Shown: positions 1 through 7,896 of the stretch, in pieces
Position numbering within the stretch: position 1 is the stretch's first letter
Layout of the letters: the number at the start of each line of letters is the position of its first letter
Assembly: GCF_000383975.1 (NCBI RefSeq)
Contig: NZ_KB913017.1
Span: 2,345,527 to 2,409,526 of the forward strand
From: Natronorubrum tibetense GA33
GTDB taxonomy: Archaea; Halobacteriota; Halobacteria; Halobacteriales; Natrialbaceae
Length of the DNA: 64,000 bases
Direction: 5' to 3'
Translations under genes and position numbers: made by a program
The notes under the pieces: generated by a model
What the model saw: only the letters and a program-made list of their open reading frames with translations
What the model was told of the DNA's origin: nothing
Database searches by the model: none

Positions 1-79
1 CGTCGAACTGCTCGAGTCGATCCACGAGCGACTCGAGGCGGAAGAAATCGAACTGGCTCGCCTCGACGAACTGGTGTAA
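1..79 (+). CDS. C-terminal fragment of an unidentified protein
   Basis: Only the last 25 codons are in the window, read from base 2 to the TAA stop at 77-79. The peptide is rich in Leu and Glu and ends LARLDELV, with GC-rich third codon positions typical of the genes around it. It converges on the biotin carboxylase gene that follows. The fragment is too short to name; it could be the end of any small helical protein. Confidence 0.55.
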   Translation, partial: VELLESIHERLEAEEIELARLDELV

Positions 80-107
80 ACCGGAGGCGTGGCGACGCCC
101 CGGCGGG

Positions 108-1460
108 TCAGACCTCGTCCAGCCCCTCGAACTGCTCGTCGAGGTACTTCGTCGTGTGCTCGCTGTCGACGAACGCGTCGTCCTCGAGCACCGCGAGATG
201 GAACGGAATCGTCGTCGCGATCCCCTCGACATCGGTCTCCTCGAGGACCCGTTTACTTCGTTCGAGGATCTCCGTTCGATCCTGTGCGGTGACGATGAAC
301 TTCCCGACGAGCGAGTCGTAGAACGGGCTGATTCGATCGCCCTCGTTGACGCCGTCGTCGACGCGGACGCCCATCCCCGTCGGTGGCCGGTACGTCTCGA
401 GGGTGCCCGGGGTTGGCGAAAAGTCGTTGTACGGATCCTCGGCGTTGATGCGGAACTCTATCGCCGCTCCACGGGTCTCAACCTCGTCCTGCTCGAACGA
501 GAGTTCTTCGCCCGCGGCGACCCGGAACTGTTCTTTGACGATGTCGATGCCCGTCACGGCCTCGGTGACAGTGTGTTCGACCTGAATTCGGGCGTTGACC
601 TCGAGGAAGTAGAACTCGCCGTCCTCGTAGAGAAACTCGACGGTTCCGGCGTTGCTGTAGCCGGCTTCGGCGACGCCGGACCGTGCGGCTTCACACAGTT
701 CTTCCCGCGTCTCGTCGTCGAGCACCGGCGATGGCGTCTCCTCGATGAGTTTCTGCTGACGGCGCTGCACCGAGCAGTCCCGTTCGTAGAGGTGACGGAC
801 GTTCCCGTGCTGGTCGCCGATGACCTGCACCTCGATGTGGCGTGGGTTCTCGAGGAAGCGCTCGACGTAAACCGCGTCGTTGTCGAAGTACGCCTCGCCC
901 TCTCGTTTGGCGTTCGTGAACGCCTCCTCGGCTTCGCCGGGATTCTCGACGACTTTCAGCCCGCGACCGCCGCCGCCGCCGTCGGCCTTGATCGCGACGG
1001 GGTAGCCGTGCTCGTCGCCGAAGGCTTTCACTCGCGCGGGGTCGTCGATCGGCTCGTCGGTCCCGGGAACGATCGGGACGCCGGCCTCGTTCATGATGGC
1101 TCGAGCCTTCGTCTTCTCGCCGAAGTCGGCCATCGCGTCCGCCGGCGGCCCGATCCAGATGAACTCGGAGTCTTCGACGCGGCGGGCGAACGACTCGTTC
1201 TCCGCGAGGAAGCCGTAGCCGGGGTGAATCGCGTCGGCACCGGTCTCGGCCGCCGCCTCGAGCAGCGATTCCTGGTTGAGATAGCTCTTCCCGGCGACGG
1301 AGGAGCCGACGTGAGCGGCTTCGTCCGCGCGCCGGACGTGTTTGGCCGTCTCGTCGGCGTCGCTGTAGACGGCGACGGTGTCGATTCCGAGTTCGGTTGC
1401 CGCTTGCATTACGCGGACCGCGATTTCGCCTCGATTCGCAACGAGTACTTTGTTGATCAT
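108..1460 (-). CDS. accC: Biotin carboxylase subunit (AccC family)
   Basis: ATP-dependent carboxylation of biotin on a carrier protein; cytoplasmic. The 450 residues match the family length and show the N-terminal fold opening [12 protein letters not shown], the ATP-grasp glycine loop [11 protein letters not shown] near residue 160, and the substrate-loop motif [14 protein letters not shown] near residue 290. It is the last gene of a minus-strand set that starts at 3345, 17 bases after the KipA-like gene, so its likely partners are the KipI/KipA-like pair and the biotin carrier at 3532. No propionyl- or acetyl-CoA carboxyltransferase gene is present here, so the acceptor is probably not an acyl-CoA. 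Family assignment is firm; the substrate is inferred. Confidence 0.9.
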   Translation of the reverse strand: MINKVLVANRGEIAVRVMQAATELGIDTVAVYSDADETAKHVRRADEAAHVGSSVAGKSYLNQESLLEAAAETGADAIHPGYGFLAENESFARRVEDSEFIWIGPPADAMADFGEKTKARAIMNEAGVPIVPGTDEPIDDPARVKAFGDEHGYPVAIKADGGGGGRGLKVVENPGEAEEAFTNAKREGEAYFDNDAVYVERFLENPRHIEVQVIGDQHGNVRHLYERDCSVQRRQQKLIEETPSPVLDDETREELCEAARSGVAEAGYSNAGTVEFLYEDGEFYFLEVNARIQVEHTVTEAVTGIDIVKEQFRVAAGEELSFEQDEVETRGAAIEFRINAEDPYNDFSPTPGTLETYRPPTGMGVRVDDGVNEGDRISPFYDSLVGKFIVTAQDRTEILERSKRVLEETDVEGIATTIPFHLAVLEDDAFVDSEHTTKYLDEQFEGLDEV

Positions 1461-1477
1461 CTATTGGTAACTCCGCA

Positions 1478-2443
1478 CTACAGCGACTCCTGAATGTCCG
1501 CAAGCAGTTCGTCTCGCTCGCGACGGATCTCGAGTGCCTCCTCCACGTCGACCGCGTTGAAGTCGACGGTGCTGTGCGTTCGACACTGCGAGAGCGCACC
1601 GCGGTCGGGGCTGACGATCGTTCCAACGGTGGTGTAGCCGCCGCCGGTGACGGCGTCTCGCATCAGGATGATCGGCTGGCCGGCCATCTGGATGGAGCCG
1701 ACGGGGTAGCCGAGGTCGACAACGTTGGTGACGTCCGTCCCGGCACCGAACGGTTGCTCGCGCTCCTCGAACATCTCCCTGATATCGGGGCCCTCGAAGC
1801 GGTAGCCGACGCGGTCGGCTTCGTCGGAGACCTTCCAGTCCGCGTCGAGGAAGCGCTGTCGGCCCTCGTCGGTGAGCCGATAGTCACAGAGTCCCATCAC
1901 GACGTTGATCTCGTTCGTCGAGTAGTCCGGTCGGTCCGCCTCGTCGATCGAGTTCCCGATCACGTCGTCAATGTCTGCCGAGGGCTCCCCGATCGGCAGT
2001 TCGTCTCCCGCCTCGAGCGATCGGCCCTCGTGGCCGCCGATGCCGATCAGGGTGTACGTCGACCGACTCCCCATCACCGGCTCGATGTCGACGCCGCCGG
2101 CGACGGCGAGGTACGTTCGCGCGCCTTCCGTCGCGAACTCGAGACTGAGCGTATCGCCCGCGTCGGCCTGCACGGCCGTCCACGTCGGGACCGGTTCGTC
2201 CTCGAGTGTAGGCTCCATATCCGCGCCCGTAACGGCGAATACGGCGTCGTCCTCGAACTCGACGTCCGCGCCCATGTAGGTCATCTCGAGCGTCGCGTCG
2301 GATTCGTCGTTGCCGACGAGCCAGTTGCCCACTTTGTGGGCGAACTGGTCCATCGCGCCGGAGGGCGGCATCCCGATGTGGTAGTGGCCGTGGCGGCCGG
2401 TGTCCTGGACCGTCGTGACGAGTCCACCGTCGAGAATCCGCAT
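1478..2443 (-). CDS. KipA/PxpC-type (AHS2) carboxyltransferase-like protein
   Basis: This 321-residue protein belongs to the KipA/AHS2 family, found as 5-oxoprolinase subunit C and as one half of the carboxyltransferase region of urea carboxylase. Recognisable parts are the start MRILDGGLVTTVQDTGR, the MPPSGAMDQ segment, the TYLAVAGGVD segment and a C-terminal AGQPIILMRDAVTGGGY stretch. Its start overlaps the stop of the KipI-like gene and accC follows 17 bases downstream, so translation is probably coupled. The choice between a lactam-opening enzyme and a urea/guanidine-type carboxylase cannot be made from this sequence. Confidence 0.85.
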   Translation of the reverse strand: MRILDGGLVTTVQDTGRHGHYHIGMPPSGAMDQFAHKVGNWLVGNDESDATLEMTYMGADVEFEDDAVFAVTGADMEPTLEDEPVPTWTAVQADAGDTLSLEFATEGARTYLAVAGGVDIEPVMGSRSTYTLIGIGGHEGRSLEAGDELPIGEPSADIDDVIGNSIDEADRPDYSTNEINVVMGLCDYRLTDEGRQRFLDADWKVSDEADRVGYRFEGPDIREMFEEREQPFGAGTDVTNVVDLGYPVGSIQMAGQPIILMRDAVTGGGYTTVGTIVSPDRGALSQCRTHSTVDFNAVDVEEALEIRRERDELLADIQESL

Positions 2444-3345
2444 TACTCGAGCACCTCCAGAAGCTGCTCGTTGTAGCCGTCTGGGTCCTCGAAGAACGCT
2501 TGGGGCTCGAAGTCGACTCGATCGTAGTTGTACTCGTAGCTGCCGTCCTCCACTTCTTCGCGGATCGCGTCGTACTCCTCGCGGTCGATCTGGCGGAAGT
2601 TGAGGATGTCACCCGGGTTGGGGAGCACCATCGAGTCCTCGAACGCCGACAGCTCCTGGTCGACGTCGAGTACCTCGACGGGCGTTCGACCGTAGAGCTG
2701 GTAACCGCCCGCGCCGGGGACGGGGTAGATGGCGGTGAACGCACCGCCGAAGCCGATCGCTCGGCTCGGCGTCGCCGTCCGCGGCTGTTCGTACTTTGGC
2801 ACCTCGATCTGCTCGTCGCGGGGTACCATCTGGAAACAGAAGGGGAGTCCGGGAACGAAGCCGATCATCGTCACCATGTGCGGCGCACCCGAGTGATGAT
2901 CGATAAACGCCTCGACGGAGTCGAAGCCGTTGAGTTCTGCGGAGTATTCGAGGTCCGTCGCGTCCGGATCCTGGTGGCGCTCCCGGAAGTCCATCAGTGT
3001 GTCGTGAGTCCACGGATCGTCGTAGAAGACCGGGATATCGAACACGCGGGCCTCCCACTGGTAGTCGGAGACGTCGATCTCGTCCTCGAGCGATTTCAGT
3101 TCCTCGATCAGTTCGTCCGGATGCAACACGGCCGGATCGAACTGGATCAGGTAGGAGGCGTTCGACGGCGCGACCTCGACGAGCCCCTCGAGACTGTTCT
3201 GGCGGATCTCCTGCGTGATCGCCTGCGCCTTGAAGTTCGCATCGAAGCTCATCGCCTCGTCGAGTTCGACGAACACCCAGTCGTCCCCGCCGTACTCGTA
3301 CCGTGGTGACGGAAGCTCTTGCCTCGTTATCGTTTGTTCGCTCAT
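2443..3345 (-). CDS. KipI/PxpB-type (AHS1) protein
   Basis: KipI/AHS1 family, the usual partner of KipA/AHS2. The hallmark is IGFVPGLPFCF followed by PRTATPSRAIGFGG and the YPVPGAGGYQLYGRTPVEV segment near the C-terminus. At 300 residues it is longer than the roughly 220-residue bacterial PxpB; the extra material lies in the middle and at the acidic C-terminus. I start it at the ATG at 3345 because a TATA-like CTATAC lies about 40 bases upstream; a GTG at 3372 would add nine residues. It is the first gene of the set kipI-kipA-accC. Confidence 0.85.
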   Translation of the reverse strand: MSEQTITRQELPSPRYEYGGDDWVFVELDEAMSFDANFKAQAITQEIRQNSLEGLVEVAPSNASYLIQFDPAVLHPDELIEELKSLEDEIDVSDYQWEARVFDIPVFYDDPWTHDTLMDFRERHQDPDATDLEYSAELNGFDSVEAFIDHHSGAPHMVTMIGFVPGLPFCFQMVPRDEQIEVPKYEQPRTATPSRAIGFGGAFTAIYPVPGAGGYQLYGRTPVEVLDVDQELSAFEDSMVLPNPGDILNFRQIDREEYDAIREEVEDGSYEYNYDRVDFEPQAFFEDPDGYNEQLLEVLE

Positions 3346-3473
3346 CCTACGTTCAAAGAGAGCGGTTACCACTGTATAGATGCCGACTAGAGTCGGACGA
3401 GAAACGTACTAAAACAATTACATATGCCTGTAAACTATGGTGGTTGATGTGTTTACGATGATGTTCGAGGGGG

Positions 3474-3495
3474 TATAGGTTTGTCAAAACCTATA
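3474..3495. promoter_or_regulatory. Perfect inverted repeat in the divergent promoter region
   Basis: TATAGGTTT (3474-3482) and AAACCTATA (3487-3495) are exact reverse complements separated by GTCA. The site lies between the kipI start at 3345 and the biotin carrier start at 3532, 36 bases before the latter, where it would overlap the carrier gene's promoter. The 10-mer ATAGGTTTGT inside it recurs upstream of the molybdenum hydroxylase operon at 7700. It is probably an operator; the regulator is unknown. Confidence 0.6.
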
Positions 3496-3531
3496 TGCTC
3501 GGGCGCCTTATCCAATAGTAAGATTTCATAA

Positions 3532-3777
3532 ATGACGACAGAACACATCCAGTCACCGATGCCCGGCGTCTACTACACGCGTCCAGATCCGGACGACCCG
3601 ACGTTCGTCGACGAAGGCGACGAGGTTTCGGAGGGAGACGTCGTCGGATTGGTCGGCGTCATGAAGAACTTCCACGACATCACCGCTCCGGCGGACGGCA
3701 CGGTCACCGAGTTCGTCGCCGAGAACGAACAGGAAGTCGACGCCGGCGATGAGCTGCTCGTTCTCGAGATCAACTGA
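3532..3777 (+). CDS. accB: Minimal biotin carboxyl carrier protein
   Basis: An 81-residue stand-alone biotinyl domain. The biotin attachment loop reads VGVMKNFHDI, corresponding to the Ala-Met-Lys-Met/Leu loop of biotin carriers, with Lys about 35 residues before the C-terminus and a pair of domain-swapping hairpins around it (IQSPMPGVYY and ITAPADGTVTEF). There is no N-terminal extension. It is divergent from kipI-kipA-accC and shares the 187-base promoter region with them. Together the four genes supply every catalytic part of a urea-carboxylase-like enzyme on separate chains. A lipoyl function is less likely because the loop has MK rather than DK. Confidence 0.85.
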   Translation: MTTEHIQSPMPGVYYTRPDPDDPTFVDEGDEVSEGDVVGLVGVMKNFHDITAPADGTVTEFVAENEQEVDAGDELLVLEIN

Positions 3778-3868
3778 GTTCGCGTCGAGCCGTCCTCGCC
3801 TCCGAAACCGAACTGGGTCAGCGGTAGCCCTGTTCCGTCCCGGCTCGAGCGAAAGAGACGACGATCGG

Positions 3869-4741
3869 TTACTGACCGACGTCCAGCAGCTCATACAGCG
3901 CGCGCTCCGTGTCGATCGTCAGCAGGTGCTCGCGGTACTCGGCGCTTGCCTGTACGTCCGAGACGAACGCGTCGGCGTCTAGCGCGGTGCCCGACTCGGC
4001 GGCCGCCGTGGTGATCGTCTCCTCGCTCACTGCACTCCCCTCGAGTTCGTCCTCCACGGCCGACAGTCTCGTGGGGGTCGTCGTCGCACCCGTGACGGCG
4101 ACTCGCGCCGCCTCAATCGTCTCGTCATCAGTACGGAGCCAGACGCTGACGCCGACCATCGCGTAGCCCGAGAGGGGGTCTCGGCGCTTGTGGTAGCCGC
4201 TCACGGCATCGTTGTCGGTCGAAATTCGAACCGCAGTGACGATCTCGTCGTCGGCGACCGCCGTCTCGAACGGCCCCTCGAAGCAATCGGTGGCGTCGAT
4301 CGTTCGCTCGCCGTTCGAGCCACGAACCTCGAGGGTGCCCTCGAGCGCGAGGAGGGCGGCCGGCGGATCCGATCGCGGATCGCCGTGGGCGAGGTTGCCG
4401 CCGATCGTGCCGCCGTTCCGGACCGGCGGATCGCCCAACTCGGACGCGGCGTCGGCGAGCGCAGCCGCGTGTTCGCGGACGATTTCCGACTCGGAAATCT
4501 CGGCGTGGGTGGCGAGCGCCCCCACCGAGATGCCGTTCTCGTCGTCCAGTTCTTCGATCGCATCGAGCCCGCTCAACTGCCCGATGTCGACGAGCGCCGG
4601 CGGCGACTCGTCCCCGGTTTTCATCCGCGGCAGCAATCCGTGCGCGCCGGCGACCAGTTCGGCACCGTCGTGGTCGCCGAGGAGGTCGAGCGCCTCGTCC
4701 ACACTGTCGGCGCGGTAGTAGTCGAAGTCGTTCGTGTACAT
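3869..4741 (-). CDS. FAD-binding subunit of a molybdenum hydroxylase (CoxM family)
   Basis: 290 residues, the usual length for the medium subunit of CO dehydrogenase/xanthine dehydrogenase-type enzymes; it binds FAD and passes electrons onward. FAD-binding segments are visible as LVAGAHGLLPRMKTG near residue 30 and VRNGGTIGGNLAHGDPRSDPPAAL near residue 107. The start codon overlaps the stop of the large-subunit gene by one base (TGATG), so the two are translationally coupled. The order small-large-medium differs from the common medium-small-large coxMSL order. Confidence 0.88.
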   Translation of the reverse strand: MYTNDFDYYRADSVDEALDLLGDHDGAELVAGAHGLLPRMKTGDESPPALVDIGQLSGLDAIEELDDENGISVGALATHAEISESEIVREHAAALADAASELGDPPVRNGGTIGGNLAHGDPRSDPPAALLALEGTLEVRGSNGERTIDATDCFEGPFETAVADDEIVTAVRISTDNDAVSGYHKRRDPLSGYAMVGVSVWLRTDDETIEAARVAVTGATTTPTRLSAVEDELEGSAVSEETITTAAAESGTALDADAFVSDVQASAEYREHLLTIDTERALYELLDVGQ

Positions 4742-7128
4742 CAGTTATCACCCCCCGTGGCCCGCCAGACCGACTCCGGCGTGATCGGCATGTCGAGGTG
4801 GTCGATGCCGAACGGCTCGAGCGCGTCCGTGACGGCCGAGACGATCGTCGGCGCTGCCGCGATGGTCGCCGACTCGCCGACGCCTTTGACCCCGATCGGG
4901 TTGTGCGGACTCGGCGTCACCGTGTGGTCCGTCTCGTAGTCGGGCAACTGCGTCGCGTGCGGGACGACGTACTCGTCCATCCGACGGGTTCTGAGGTGGC
5001 CGTCGTCGTCGTAGGCTGCGCCTTCGTAGAGCGCAGCGCCGATCCCCTGTGCGATCCCGCCGTGGACCTGCCCTTCGACGATCATCGGGTTGATGATCTC
5101 GCCGCAGTCGTCGACCGCGACGTAGCGCTCGATTTCGATCTCGCCCGTCTCGGGGTCGACCTCGACGACGGCGACGTGCGTGCCGAAGGGGTAGGTGAAG
5201 TTCTCCGGATCGTAGAAGTTCGTCTCCTCGAGCCCCGGATCCATCCCCTCGGGCAGGTCGTGGCCGAGGTAGGCCTCGTGGGCGATCGTCTGAATGTGCA
5301 GCGAACGATCCGGCGCGCCGGCGACGTGGAACTCGCCGTCGTCGAACTCGATGTCGTCGACGCTGGTCTCGAGCTGGTGGGCCGCGATCCGACGGGCCTT
5401 CTCCCTGACCTCGCGTGCGCCGCGGGCGATGGAGCCGCCGCCGACCGAGGCGCTGCGGCTGCCGTAAGTGCCCATCCCCTGGGGAATTCGATCCGTGTCG
5501 CCTTCGACGACCGTGACGTCGTCAACGGAGACGCCGAGCTCCTCGGCCGCGACCTGGGCGTAGGTCGTCCGATGCCCCTGTCCCTGGTCGGCCGTTCCCG
5601 CGAGGACGGTTACCGATCCCGTCGAATCGAAGCGGACGATCGAACTCTCCCAGCCCCCGGCCTGCGCGCCGAGGTCACCCGCGAGTCCCGAAGGCGAGAG
5701 CCCGGCCGATTCGATGAAGCTGCCGATCCCGATGCCGATGTACCGATCCTCGTTTCGAAGCTCGCGCTGGCGCTCGCGCAGCGCCTCGTAGTCGACGTGC
5801 TCGAGCGCCAGATCCATCGCGCGCTCGTACTCGCCGCTGTCGTAGACCAGCGCAGCCGCCGATTCGTAGGGAAACTCGTCCGGTGGGACGAGGTTTCGCC
5901 GACGCAGTTCGGCCGGGTCCACCTCGAGTTCCCGCGCGGCGACGTCGACGAGCCGTTCGATCACGTAGATTCCCTCGGCCCGGCCCGCACCGCGGTAGGC
6001 GTCGACGGGGGTCGTGTTCGTGAACGCCCCGATGACGTGGCAGTGGATGGCCGGAATCGTGTACTGGCCGGAGAGGACGGTCGCATACAGATAGGAGGGT
6101 GTCGCCGTCCCGAACTGCGAGAGCTGTGCGCCGAGTCCGGCGTGGGTTTCCACTCGAACGCCGCGGATCGTTCCGTCGTCGTCGAGCGCGATTTCGCCGG
6201 TCGTCACGTGGTCCCGACCGTGACAGTCGGTCAGATAGCTCTCCGAGCGCGTCGCCTGCCACTTCACCGGCCGGCCGAGTTGCATCGAACACCAGGCCGT
6301 CACGGCCTCGTCCGGATAGTGGTAGATCTTGCTCCCGAAGCCGCCGCCGACCTCGGGGGCGATCACCTGAATCTTGTTCTCCGGCAGTCCGAGCGTCCCC
6401 GCCGAGAGCAGCATCCGGTGAAGATGGGGGTTCTGACTCGTCATCCAGAGCCGGAGCTTTCCCGTCGCCTCCTCCCAGTCGGCGAGGGCCGCTCGCGGCT
6501 CCATCGCGTTCGGGATGAGACGCGGCTGTCGGAGGTCGACGCTCGCGACCCGGTCGGCGTCGGCAAACGCCTCGTCGGTCGCGTCCGCGTCCCCGAGTTC
6601 GAAGTCGAAGGCCACGTTGTCCTCGGCCTCGTCGTGGACCGGCGGGACGTCGCGCTCGACGGCGTCGACCGGATCGGTGACGTGCTCGAGTTCCTCGTAC
6701 TCGACGTGGATGTGCTCGAGGGCGTCGTGAGCCGCGTGTCGGGTCTCCGCCACGACGGCGGCGACGGGGGTTCCCTCGTGGCGGACCTTATCTGTGGCGA
6801 GCATGCGGTACTGTGGTTGGACGAGTCCGGGGAGATCCCACGCGGTCAGGATCGTGTTCGGAACGCCGCTCTCGACGACGTCCTCGCCGGTGAACACCGC
6901 GAGTACGCCCTCCATCGCTTCCGCGTCACTGGTATCAATATTTTCGATACGCGCGTGGGCGTGGTCGGAGCGCCGGATCGCCAGGTGGGTCGTTCCGCGC
7001 AGGGAGATATCGTCGGTGTACTCCCCGGATCCGGTCAGCAGTGGAACGTCCTCGCCGCGTTCGATCGCGGCACCGAAGGCCCCGTTGCCGTCTGTGTCGG
7101 ACGCTCCACCCGTGTCCGCGTCGCTCAT
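4741..7128 (-). CDS. Molybdopterin-binding large subunit, xanthine dehydrogenase-like
   Basis: This 795-residue catalytic subunit of the xanthine oxidase family hydroxylates or oxidises a substrate at a Mo-pterin centre. Visible motifs are GGGFGSK at residues 261-267, AYRGAGR at 377-383 and GVKGVGES near the C-terminus, which supplies the catalytic Glu. AYRGAGR is the form II/xanthine-dehydrogenase-type active-site loop, not the AYxCSFR loop of true aerobic CO dehydrogenase, so CO oxidation is unlikely. It overlaps both neighbours, one base with the FAD subunit and four with the 2Fe-2S subunit. A purine, nicotinate-like heterocycle or aldehyde substrate is possible; nothing here decides. Confidence 0.9.
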   Translation of the reverse strand: MSDADTGGASDTDGNGAFGAAIERGEDVPLLTGSGEYTDDISLRGTTHLAIRRSDHAHARIENIDTSDAEAMEGVLAVFTGEDVVESGVPNTILTAWDLPGLVQPQYRMLATDKVRHEGTPVAAVVAETRHAAHDALEHIHVEYEELEHVTDPVDAVERDVPPVHDEAEDNVAFDFELGDADATDEAFADADRVASVDLRQPRLIPNAMEPRAALADWEEATGKLRLWMTSQNPHLHRMLLSAGTLGLPENKIQVIAPEVGGGFGSKIYHYPDEAVTAWCSMQLGRPVKWQATRSESYLTDCHGRDHVTTGEIALDDDGTIRGVRVETHAGLGAQLSQFGTATPSYLYATVLSGQYTIPAIHCHVIGAFTNTTPVDAYRGAGRAEGIYVIERLVDVAARELEVDPAELRRRNLVPPDEFPYESAAALVYDSGEYERAMDLALEHVDYEALRERQRELRNEDRYIGIGIGSFIESAGLSPSGLAGDLGAQAGGWESSIVRFDSTGSVTVLAGTADQGQGHRTTYAQVAAEELGVSVDDVTVVEGDTDRIPQGMGTYGSRSASVGGGSIARGAREVREKARRIAAHQLETSVDDIEFDDGEFHVAGAPDRSLHIQTIAHEAYLGHDLPEGMDPGLEETNFYDPENFTYPFGTHVAVVEVDPETGEIEIERYVAVDDCGEIINPMIVEGQVHGGIAQGIGAALYEGAAYDDDGHLRTRRMDEYVVPHATQLPDYETDHTVTPSPHNPIGVKGVGESATIAAAPTIVSAVTDALEPFGIDHLDMPITPESVWRATGGDN

Positions 7129-7604
7129 CGTTGCTCACCCAACTGGTCCGCCGTGGCCTCGATCGCGTCCACGATGTTCTGGTAGCCGGTACACCGACAG
7201 AGGTTCCCCTCGATGGCGTCCCGGATCTCCTCGCGCGACGGATCCTCGTTCTCCCGCAGGAACGTGTCGGCGGACATGAGCATCCCCGGCGTGCAGTAGC
7301 CACACTGGAGCCCGTGATTCTCTTGAAACTGCTCCTGCAGGGTCGAGAGATCGCCGTCGTCAGCGAGTCCTTCAACCGTCTCGATCTCCGCGCCGTCGGA
7401 TTGGACGGCAAACCGCGTACAGGATTTGATCGTTTCGCCGTCCACTCTGACGGTACAGGTGCCACACCGCCCGGTCTCACAGCCGACGTTCGCCCCGGTG
7501 TAGCCGAGTTGCTCTCGGAGCGCCGAAACGAGCAGCGTTCGTGGTTCGACCGTCAGTTCGTGGTGTGTGCCGTTGACTGTTACAGAAATGTTGTGTTCTG
7601 ACAT
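7125..7604 (-). CDS. 2Fe-2S subunit of the molybdenum hydroxylase (CoxS family)
   Basis: 159 residues with both clusters intact: Cys42, Cys47, Cys50 and Cys62 for the plant-type cluster, and Cys101, Cys104, Cys136 and Cys138 in the helical C-terminal domain (CGYCTPG and CRCTG). It carries electrons between the molybdenum and FAD subunits. It is the first gene of the operon and its stop overlaps the start of the large subunit by four bases. GGGAG lies a few bases before the ATG as a ribosome binding site. No maturation factor or XdhC-type gene lies in the window. Confidence 0.92.
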   Translation of the reverse strand: MSEHNISVTVNGTHHELTVEPRTLLVSALREQLGYTGANVGCETGRCGTCTVRVDGETIKSCTRFAVQSDGAEIETVEGLADDGDLSTLQEQFQENHGLQCGYCTPGMLMSADTFLRENEDPSREEIRDAIEGNLCRCTGYQNIVDAIEATADQLGEQR

Positions 7605-7699
7605 TATTACTCCCGGAGCGTCCGAGCGGCTCCGTCCCGAGTATTGTTTCCAACCCTCTTGTTAGAAACTCACACACTATGCACACCGCATCGAGGTAA

Positions 7700-7709
7700 A
7701 TAGGTTTGT
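7700..7709. promoter_or_regulatory. Copy of the 10-mer ATAGGTTTGT upstream of the hydroxylase operon
   Basis: ATAGGTTTGT lies 96 bases before the start of the 2Fe-2S subunit gene and is identical to 3475-3484, within the palindrome in front of the biotin carrier gene. Only one half-site is present here. The rest of the 292-base gap between the hydroxylase operon and the exporter at 7897 shows no gene. Shared control is inferred from the identity alone. Confidence 0.4.
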
Positions 7710-7896
7710 GACCGAAATCACCGCTTCTGACCGTCATAAACCCGGACATATCACTCCCAAATCTCGTCCCATCCGTGAGTTGTACCACTTGGAGTGCGGT
7801 CGACGGTGCGGACGACACCCGAACGGTCGGTCGCCGTCGACGGGCCGACAGCAGAGTGGTCGAGCCGACTGGGGCGGAGACGCTCCGCCGCTCCCG

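Noticed and set aside
156-1493. Long plus-strand frame opposite accC, and similar frames opposite valS, carB, coxL and the kinases
   Set aside because: High GC and third-position bias leave long antisense frames without stops. They have Val/Arg/Leu-rich nonsense composition and no recognisable domain.
4741-7128. Calling the Mo enzyme aerobic CO dehydrogenase
   Set aside because: The active-site loop is AYRGAGR rather than AYxCSFR, so the gene symbols coxSML would mislead.
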